Shown one piece after another: positions 51,506 through 56,843 of a stretch of 56,843 nucleotides of DNA. This DNA is from an uncultured Oscillospiraceae bacterium (GTDB lineage: Bacteria; Bacillota; Clostridia; Oscillospirales; Acutalibacteraceae). Each line of letters starts with the position of its first letter. The first letter of the stretch is position 1. Under the pieces are notes generated by a model. The model ran no database searches. It was given only the letters and a program-made list of their open reading frames with translations, and was not told the origin of the DNA. The DNA lies in assembly GCA_959596515.1 (NCBI GenBank), contig CAUFXR010000003.1, positions 1 through 56,843 on the forward strand, written 5' to 3'. The position numbers and the translations under genes were made by a program.

Positions 51506-52873
51506 ATGCAGAGAGAAAAATTTTCTTCCCGTTTGGGTTTTTTGCTGATCTCAGCGGGATGCGCCATCGGACTTGGAAACGTCTGGAGGTTTCCATATGT
51601 GACAGGGGAATACGGCGGCGCAGCTTTTGTGTTACTTTATTTGTTTTTCCTGCTAGCGCTGGGGCTGCCTGTCATGGTGATGGAATTTTCCGTGGGCCGT
51701 GCCAGCCAAAAGAGTATTGCCCAATCCTTCGATGTTTTAGAGCCCAAGGGCAGCAAGTGGCATCTTTATAAAGTGGTGGGTATCATAGGAAATTATCTGC
51801 TGATGATGTTCTACACTGCCATCGGCGGCTGGATGCTGATATATTTCTTTAAAACCCTGAAGGGCGATTTTGAGGGCCAATCGGTAGAGCAAGTTGGCGC
51901 GATGTTTGACGGGATTACTTCCAATCCGTGGTTGCTGATCGGCGCAATGGTGCTGGTAGTGGCGCTTTGCCTTGGTGTCTGCTCTTTCGGGCTGCAAAAT
52001 GGTGTGGAAAAGGTTACTAAAGTAATGATGGTATCCCTGTTCGCCATTATGGTAGTGTTGGCGATTCATTCCGTCACGATGGAAAACGCGGGAACAGGCC
52101 TTGAGTTCTATCTTTACCCTCGGTTTGATAAGCTTTGGGAAAACGGGCTAGCCGACGCGATTTTTGCCGCCATGGGCCAAGCGTTTTTTACTTTGAGCAT
52201 CGGCATGGGTTCTATCGCCATTTTCGGCAGCTATATTGGAAAAGAACGTTCCTTAACCGGTGAGGCGATCAGTGTAACAGTATTGGATACTAGCGTGGCT
52301 CTGATCGCCGGGCTGATTATTTTCCCTGCCTGTTCCGCTTTTCATATCAACCCGGACAGCGGACCGGATTTGATTTTTGTCACTCTGCCTAATGTGTTTA
52401 ATTCTATGCAGGGCGGCCGTGTGTGGGGCGCATTCTTTTTCGTATTTATGAGCTTTGCGGCATTTTCCACAATTATTGCGGTGTTCGAAAATATTATTTC
52501 CTGTTTGATGGATTTATTGAGGTGGTCCAGAAAAAAGGCGGTAATTTTCAATCTGATCGCTATTAGCCTGCTGTCTCTGCCGTGTATTTTTGGGTTTAAT
52601 CTGTGGAGTTCCTTCCAGCCTTTGGGAACTGATTCCAATATTTTGGACCTGGAAGATTTTATTGTCAGCAATAATATCCTTCCTTTAGGCTCGCTGGTTT
52701 ACGTGCTGTTCTGTACCACCCGTTATGGCTGGGGATGGGATAATTTTATTGAGGAAGCCAATATGGGAAAAGGCATAAAATTCCCCAAATGGGCGCGAGG
52801 ATACATGATGGTGGTGGTTCCGGTCATTATTTTAGCCATCTTTATCCAAGGATACTTTGTAAAGTTTGGATAA
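51506..52873 (+). CDS. Sodium-dependent transporter, NSS family
   Basis: 455 residues with about 11-12 helices. The family signature in helix 1 is present: FLLISAGCAIGLGNVWRFPY, with the sodium and substrate-binding Gly-Asn-x-Trp-Arg. Others: GGAAFVLLYLFFLLALGLPV, MEFSVGRASQKS, and GQAFFTLSIGMGSIAIFGSY in helix 6. It likely imports an amino acid such as tyrosine, tryptophan or methionine. GGAGG is nine bases before the ATG at 51506. No small MetS-like subunit is visible downstream. Confidence 0.92.
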   Translation: MQREKFSSRLGFLLISAGCAIGLGNVWRFPYVTGEYGGAAFVLLYLFFLLALGLPVMVMEFSVGRASQKSIAQSFDVLEPKGSKWHLYKVVGIIGNYLLMMFYTAIGGWMLIYFFKTLKGDFEGQSVEQVGAMFDGITSNPWLLIGAMVLVVALCLGVCSFGLQNGVEKVTKVMMVSLFAIMVVLAIHSVTMENAGTGLEFYLYPRFDKLWENGLADAIFAAMGQAFFTLSIGMGSIAIFGSYIGKERSLTGEAISVTVLDTSVALIAGLIIFPACSAFHINPDSGPDLIFVTLPNVFNSMQGGRVWGAFFFVFMSFAAFSTIIAVFENIISCLMDLLRWSRKKAVIFNLIAISLLSLPCIFGFNLWSSFQPLGTDSNILDLEDFIVSNNILPLGSLVYVLFCTTRYGWGWDNFIEEANMGKGIKFPKWARGYMMVVVPVIILAIFIQGYFVKFG

Positions 52874-52924
52874 GAAAAAGCCCCGAGAATAGGGCGGTGA
52901 ATTAAGAAAACATTGAAGCAAGGG

Positions 52925-52950
52925 ACGGTATAGCCAAGCGGCTATGCCGT
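52925..52950. terminator. Hairpin at the end of the recombinase remnant
   Basis: ACGGTATAGCC/GGCTATGCCGT with an AAGC loop overlaps the stop of the decayed recombinase. No U-tract follows on the - strand. Confidence 0.4.
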
Positions 52951-53329
52951 TCTTTGCTGTTGTTTTGCTGTATTTTGGGCGTTTTCTTTCGCCCGGTCAA
53001 AATCAAATGCACCGATGAAGTTATAAACAATCGTGATTTCCCTTGTCTTGGATTTCTTGTCGGTATGGGAAACCTCAATGCGGTCTATAAACTCCCGCAA
53101 AATGGAAGCGTCAAGTTCCTGCATACGGCTTCCTCGTCGACAATCCATTTCTTTTTGTTGTCCGGGTCTTTCATGTAACCATAAGGCGGGATTGTGGTAA
53201 GGTGTTCGCCGGATTTTCCCTTTGATTGCCAAGTAGCGCGTATCTTCTTTGAAGTGTCGCGGGCATACATCTCATTGAACACATTATGGAAATCGCGTTG
53301 CAGTACGAATGTCTTTCTCTTGCTGCACA
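52942..53329 (-). pseudogene. Serine recombinase remnant with internal deletion
   Basis: Two pieces of a TndX-like recombinase in different frames. The upstream piece reads FNEMYARDTSKKIRATWQSK and TIPPYGYMKDPDNKKKWIVD, the start of the recombinase domain. Near 53131 it jumps to MQELDASILREFIDRIEVSH, the DUF4368-like end. The catalytic N-terminus, the zinc-ribbon and most of the coiled coil are gone. It is related to, but clearly different from, tnpX at 1027-2877, so it is an independent old insertion. Not functional. Confidence 0.85.
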
Positions 53330-53404
53330 AATATCGTCTTGATTTGTTTTCAGTTCGCACACGTCCAATACGTTTTCATCATCAACCGCTTTTATTTTGA
53401 TCAT
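53330..53404 (-). pseudogene. Short N-terminal fragment, possibly a GNAT acetyltransferase
   Basis: About 25 codons, IKIKAVDDENVLDVCELKTN, resembling the first strand and helix of GNAT enzymes of the spermidine/BltD type, then directly joined to recombinase sequence. It starts ten bases after the ABC permease stop, so it was once the next gene of that operon. The assignment is tentative because the fragment is short. Confidence 0.4.
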
Positions 53405-53413
53405 ACCGATCCC

Positions 53414-54061
53414 TCACAATGTTTTCCTCTTTAAGACCAAAAGTCCTGCGAAAGATAGAGCAGCACTCAGCAACAGGCAAATACCAATGTGTAAAAGTGC
53501 GTTGCCGTTCAGCATGATGATTTGGAAAAAACCGGATAAGATCCCTCTCAACGCTGCGATTGGTGTGAAAATAGAGATGATTGCAACTAAAATTGCGTCT
53601 GTAAGCCACCCATACCAATGGGGCTGCATAGATAACAGCACATGAAGAAAAATCATAACGAGCAGAAAAAAGAACATCTGCTGTACACCGGCAATAATAA
53701 TGCCATTTTCCGTCCATTTACACACATCCATCATATTGATAACTGCCTGTGCTGGATATACAGGGTCAATCAACAAATGGATTAGTGTATTGATAAGAGA
53801 GATACCGAGAGCCAAAACGCCATAGCTGATTAGGCAACCGAAAAAGTAATCCCTTTTGCTTGCCCCCAAGTGCATTAACTTTGTGTAATCGTAAAAGACA
53901 AAGAAGAATGGCGTCATTACGGCAAGCAACCAAGTGTAATTTCCGTTGCTTAAAACAACATCGCCGGAAGAAGTTGCACAAAGCACCACAAGAGCCATAA
54001 TGATGAAACTGATTTTATTGCTGGCAAGTAAACGTTTTACAATAGCGAAAGTGGCTTTCAT
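53414..54061 (-). CDS. ABC-2-like exporter permease
   Basis: 215 residues with about six hydrophobic helices, such as ISFIIMALVVLCATSSGDVV, AVMTPFFFVFYDY and ISYGVLALGISLINTLIHLL. A TKLMHLGASKRDYFFG loop is typical of bacitracin- or lantibiotic-type and other small exporter permeases. The start overlaps the ATPase stop (ATGA), so both are co-translated. Substrate unknown; regulation by MerR suggests induction by a toxic small molecule or membrane stress. Confidence 0.75.
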   Translation of the reverse strand: MKATFAIVKRLLASNKISFIIMALVVLCATSSGDVVLSNGNYTWLLAVMTPFFFVFYDYTKLMHLGASKRDYFFGCLISYGVLALGISLINTLIHLLIDPVYPAQAVINMMDVCKWTENGIIIAGVQQMFFFLLVMIFLHVLLSMQPHWYGWLTDAILVAIISIFTPIAALRGILSGFFQIIMLNGNALLHIGICLLLSAALSFAGLLVLKRKTL

Positions 54062-54909
54062 CTTGCCGCACCTCCTTTATGCCCGACCATTTGGATAAAG
54101 AAATCCTGCAAGGATAACGGGTGAATTTCCAAAGAAGCAGTTTGTTCTGGCGGATTGTCAAAGATATAAGTTGTTACAAGACCGCCAACCGTATCTTGAC
54201 CGATCACGTTCAGATTTTGCGTTGCTGCTTCCACGTCTTTTTGAAGCCCGCTGATACTAAACGCCTTTGTTTCAACCGATTGCAGCGTGTCAAAAAAGCG
54301 GACGCTTCCTTTATCGATGATGATTAACTTTTGAATGGTCTTTGCGATTTCTTCAATGATATGGGTAGATACAATAATAATCCGGGGATGCTTCCGAAAA
54401 CTCTCTGTGAGCATATCGTAAAACTCCACCCGCATGATTGCGTCAAAACCGAGGACGGGTTCATCTAAAAGCACGACGCTTTTATTGCTTGCCAAACAGA
54501 TAATCGTGGAAACCATTGTTTTCATACCGAGTGAAAGATGATTAAACTTCTTTTTCCCGTCCAGTTCAAAACGCTCCATCATTTCAGAAGCAAAGTCGTA
54601 ATCGTAGTTGGGGTTTACTTCGGAAGCGATCTGCAGCAGCTTCCGTACCGGGAGATTAAAATGCTTTGCAAAGTTTTCAATATAGCTAACGCCTGTATCC
54701 AAAGTGGATGTAGTGATTAGTTTATCGTCAACTTGTATCGTACCACTTGTAATATTCTGATACCCTGCAACTGACTTGAGAAGTGTTGTTTTACCTGCGC
54801 CGTTTCTGCCAAGCAAACAGTAAATACCCGGCTCGTCGATTGACAAAGTAATGTTTTTCAATACGGTCGCTTGCCCGTACTGCTTTGTTACTTGTTTGAG
54901 TTCTATCAT
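54058..54909 (-). CDS. ABC transporter ATP-binding protein
   Basis: 283 residues. Walker A LLGRNGAGKTTLLKSVAGY, signature FNHLSLGMKTMVSTIICLAS, Walker B VVLLDEPVLGFDAIMRVEF and the switch His in IIVSTHIIEEIAKTI. The C-terminal 70 residues form an accessory domain as in other YxlF/CcmA-type exporters. Transcribed from a MerR-type promoter at 54974-55004. Confidence 0.9.
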   Translation of the reverse strand: MIELKQVTKQYGQATVLKNITLSIDEPGIYCLLGRNGAGKTTLLKSVAGYQNITSGTIQVDDKLITTSTLDTGVSYIENFAKHFNLPVRKLLQIASEVNPNYDYDFASEMMERFELDGKKKFNHLSLGMKTMVSTIICLASNKSVVLLDEPVLGFDAIMRVEFYDMLTESFRKHPRIIIVSTHIIEEIAKTIQKLIIIDKGSVRFFDTLQSVETKAFSISGLQKDVEAATQNLNVIGQDTVGGLVTTYIFDNPPEQTASLEIHPLSLQDFFIQMVGHKGGAAR

Positions 54910-54973
54910 GCAGCGTTCCTCCTATCGCTTTTGGCATAGGGATTGATTTCCGTAATTTCCTATGCTAAAATGT

Positions 54974-55004
54974 ATTGTAAACCTTTGTGTTACACAAAGG
55001 TCAA
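54974..55004 (-). promoter_or_regulatory. MerR-type promoter and operator of the ABC operon
   Basis: On the - strand TTGACC, a 19-base spacer and TACAAT. The overlong spacer is the hallmark of promoters that MerR proteins untwist. It contains most of the palindrome ACCTTTGTGTTACACAAAGGT (54981-55001), the probable operator, shared with the divergent merR gene. Confidence 0.85.
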
Positions 55005-55021
55005 TAGGAGGAAATAAAAAA

Positions 55022-55807
55022 ATGAAAAAATATTTTTCGGTTGGGGAAGCGGCAAAAACAGTTCATACAACGACAGAAACACTGCGGCATTATGACCGTA
55101 TTGGATTAGTAAAACCGAGCAGAAAAGATGAATGGACAAACTATCGCTACTATACCGAACAGGATATTGTCCGTCTGAATACAGTTCGTGCCTTGCAGCT
55201 TATGGACTTGCCTTTACAGGAAATCAAAAAGGTTTTGGAATACGACGATCTTGAAAAAATCGTGGATTTTTTAGTGCAAGCCGAGAAAAAAGCGGACGAA
55301 AAAATTGCCGCAATACAATACAGTAAATCTAAAATTCAGTTAGCAAAAGCGGACTATGAGAGGAAATTGCAAGCACTCAAAACACCAAACGGTTCTTTTA
55401 TCAAAGAGATACCGGAACGCGTTATTCTGCTGTCCGATACCTTAGAAGTGCCTACGCTTGATAATCTTTGGAATTATCTAAGCCACTTCTATGAAAAGGT
55501 AACTCCTGAACTGGTAGAGCAGTTTTCCTTTGAGGATTTAGCGGGGATATACACTGGAAACGGATTGTCAAGGCTTTTTGCTGTCTGTACTCGTTATGCG
55601 GAAACGGATGGGTTAAAGAGATTGCCAAAAGGAAAATACCTGTGTGCAAGCTGTACCGAAGCAACCAGAAAAAGCACATTGGACGAATTGATGGATAGAG
55701 CCAAAACTGAGTATGGTGTGAATCCTCCATTTACAGTGCAGCTTATTGTCGTATCAGGTATTTTGCAATGGAATTATCAAATTCAAATTCCTTTGTGTGA
55801 CTGCTAA
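55022..55807 (+). CDS. MerR-family regulator with C-terminal effector domain
   Basis: 261 residues. DNA-binding domain at the N-terminus: YFSVGEAAKTVHTTTETLRH, then YDRIGLVKPSRK and YYTEQDIVRLNTVRALQLMD. A dimerisation coiled coil follows (about 85-130), then a C-terminal domain (about 135-261) of GyrI-like/BmrR-type length that could bind a drug-like ligand. AGGAGG lies ten bases before the ATG at 55022. Divergent from the ABC exporter it most likely controls. Confidence 0.85.
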   Translation: MKKYFSVGEAAKTVHTTTETLRHYDRIGLVKPSRKDEWTNYRYYTEQDIVRLNTVRALQLMDLPLQEIKKVLEYDDLEKIVDFLVQAEKKADEKIAAIQYSKSKIQLAKADYERKLQALKTPNGSFIKEIPERVILLSDTLEVPTLDNLWNYLSHFYEKVTPELVEQFSFEDLAGIYTGNGLSRLFAVCTRYAETDGLKRLPKGKYLCASCTEATRKSTLDELMDRAKTEYGVNPPFTVQLIVVSGILQWNYQIQIPLCDC

Positions 55808-55887
55808 ACGAGGTAACTGATTTTACGCTTTGCCGCCTTATCTGCTCAAATATAACCTTTTATGTTGCTTGGTGAGCAGGAACGGAT

Positions 55888-56841
55888 TTACCGTGCCTGC
55901 TCTTTGTGCTTCCTCTTATAATGGGGCTGCTGCTCTTTCTGTGCCTGCCGCACCATTCTCCGTACTGCCTGCCGCTCTATATCCTCATGCAGCATACGGG
56001 AAACTGTCTTTTTGCTGTCAAACATCAAAAGCGGGCTGTACTTCTCGCTGTAAACCTGCTGTGCCCAGTTCTCCGCTTCCTGCTCCTTACCGGGGCGGAT
56101 TGTCTGTTTTGTTTCGTAGAGCTGCACCGGATCGAAGCCTTGCGCCTGCTCCCGAAGCCCGGCATACTCGGTCAAGGCAGCGTCCAACTCAGCGGAATAT
56201 TTCTGTTCCTGTTCTTCCAACCGTTTCAAACTCCGCTCCATGGCAGCAATGTCTTTGGGGAATTTATCGGCGGCATCTTCCTCGGTATATGCCAGCGATG
56301 CCAGAAGCAGATTTTTCTCCGAACGCAGTTCCTCCAAATCCTCCGTCAGAGCCGCAATCTTAGCCGCCAGTTCCCGGTGCCGGAATACATGAACCGCAGA
56401 GAGTGCCTTTTTTTCGGAAAGCAGACTGCGGCGCTCTTTCGTCTTATTCCGAATGTCCTTTGCCAGCTGATTGTACTGTGTGAGGGCAGGGCGCAGCGTA
56501 TTCAGCGAGGTGTTCAGGCGTTCCTTGCCCTTGCGGAGATACCCCAGCTGATAACAGAACACAAGCAGATTTTTGCGCAGATTCTCCATGGCCTCGGCAA
56601 GCGCCGGGAGGGTATTTTTGACTGCCTGCGCCAACTTTTTGACCTGTTCCCTCAGCTCCCGGAGCAGGGCATTGTCGGCCTTGATCTGCCGGTTCAGTTC
56701 GCACCGGTCAGAGATAACGCCCTTTTTCTCCATGGCTCTGGCGACCACACCTTCATGGACCGTAGGCTGCTCCAGCAGACCACGCTTAGCATGGCTGCGG
56801 TGGTCGATGCGTTCTTCGTGCCCGGTGCGCTCCAGATAGCG
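55888..56841 (-). CDS. MobA/MobL-family relaxase, C-terminal part
   Basis: The frame is open to the right window edge, so the N-terminal nuclease domain lies outside. The visible 317 residues start with RYLERTGHEERIDHRSHAKR and GLLEQPTVHEGVVARAMEKK, the conserved end of the MobA/MobL nicking domain. A long coiled coil follows (LAAKIAALTEDLEELRSEKN and similar), then a basic tail RRMVRQAQKEQQPHYKRKHK. Such relaxases nick oriT and pilot the strand in mobilisable clostridial elements. Together with the recombinase remnant it marks 52.9 kb onwards as a mobile-element region. Confidence 0.85.
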   Translation of the reverse strand, partial: RYLERTGHEERIDHRSHAKRGLLEQPTVHEGVVARAMEKKGVISDRCELNRQIKADNALLRELREQVKKLAQAVKNTLPALAEAMENLRKNLLVFCYQLGYLRKGKERLNTSLNTLRPALTQYNQLAKDIRNKTKERRSLLSEKKALSAVHVFRHRELAAKIAALTEDLEELRSEKNLLLASLAYTEEDAADKFPKDIAAMERSLKRLEEQEQKYSAELDAALTEYAGLREQAQGFDPVQLYETKQTIRPGKEQEAENWAQQVYSEKYSPLLMFDSKKTVSRMLHEDIERQAVRRMVRQAQKEQQPHYKRKHKEQAR

Positions 56842-56843
56842 GT

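Overview
The window looks like chromosome of an anaerobic, probably gut-dwelling, Clostridia-type Bacillota (strong AGGAGG ribosome sites, U-tailed terminators, moderate GC, NrdD-like and ferredoxin genes). Foreign DNA interrupts it. Two blocks (about 2.93-7.1 kb and 20.62-23.9 kb) are clearly GC-richer, with GC-ended codons. They read as pieces of one Tn916-like integrative conjugative element of actinobacterial (Coriobacteriia-like) composition. No database search was possible; family names rest on motifs and remembered relatives.

Layout. 1-0.72 kb: fragments of a sugar-binding protein and a sugar-phosphate isomerase fused in one frame. 0.75-2.93 kb: tnpW and the large serine recombinase tnpX, whose end lies inside a conjugative coupling-protein gene (virD4). 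2.93-7.1 kb: pcfB-like gene, then the Tn916-type right end (sigma-like orf7, orf8, xis, int). 7.2-19.8 kb: host metabolism: RpiB-like isomerase, GlpP antiterminator, Ldh-family dehydrogenase and malic enzyme behind an attenuator, alkylation-repair genes, and a GH32/lipoprotein/AraC sugar locus. 19.8-23.9 kb: truncated Gfo/Idh/MocA genes joined to the second GC-rich block (replication initiator and DnaC-like loader). 23.9-31.6 kb: Gfo/Idh/MocA, DeoR regulator, pgsA, nfo, a beta-CASP hydrolase and pdxST. 46-52.9 kb: two sodium symporters, ferredoxin, ferritin-like, NrdD-like and glycosyltransferase genes. 52.9 kb to the end: a second mobile-element region with a decayed serine recombinase, an ABC exporter with a divergent MerR regulator, and a MobA/MobL relaxase running off the edge.

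The centrepiece (32.2-46.1 kb) is a biosynthetic cluster: a 2466-residue NRPS arranged C-A-T-C-A-T-R, a seven-helix sensor kinase, a REC/HD-GYP response regulator, an acyl-activating ligase, a stand-alone acyl carrier protein and a Sfp-type phosphopantetheinyl transferase. The likely product is an N-acylated dipeptide aldehyde released by the terminal reductase, a class associated with protease inhibition. The regulator pair would link the locus to an unknown membrane signal and to cyclic-di-GMP turnover.

A second notable pattern is three small-RNA-like loci (about 12.2-12.34, 47.92-48.0 and 48.35-48.43 kb). Each carries a CU-rich stretch complementary to a ribosome site, an AUG and an A-rich second codon, followed directly by a GC-rich terminator hairpin. 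They may be a family of trans-acting translation repressors.
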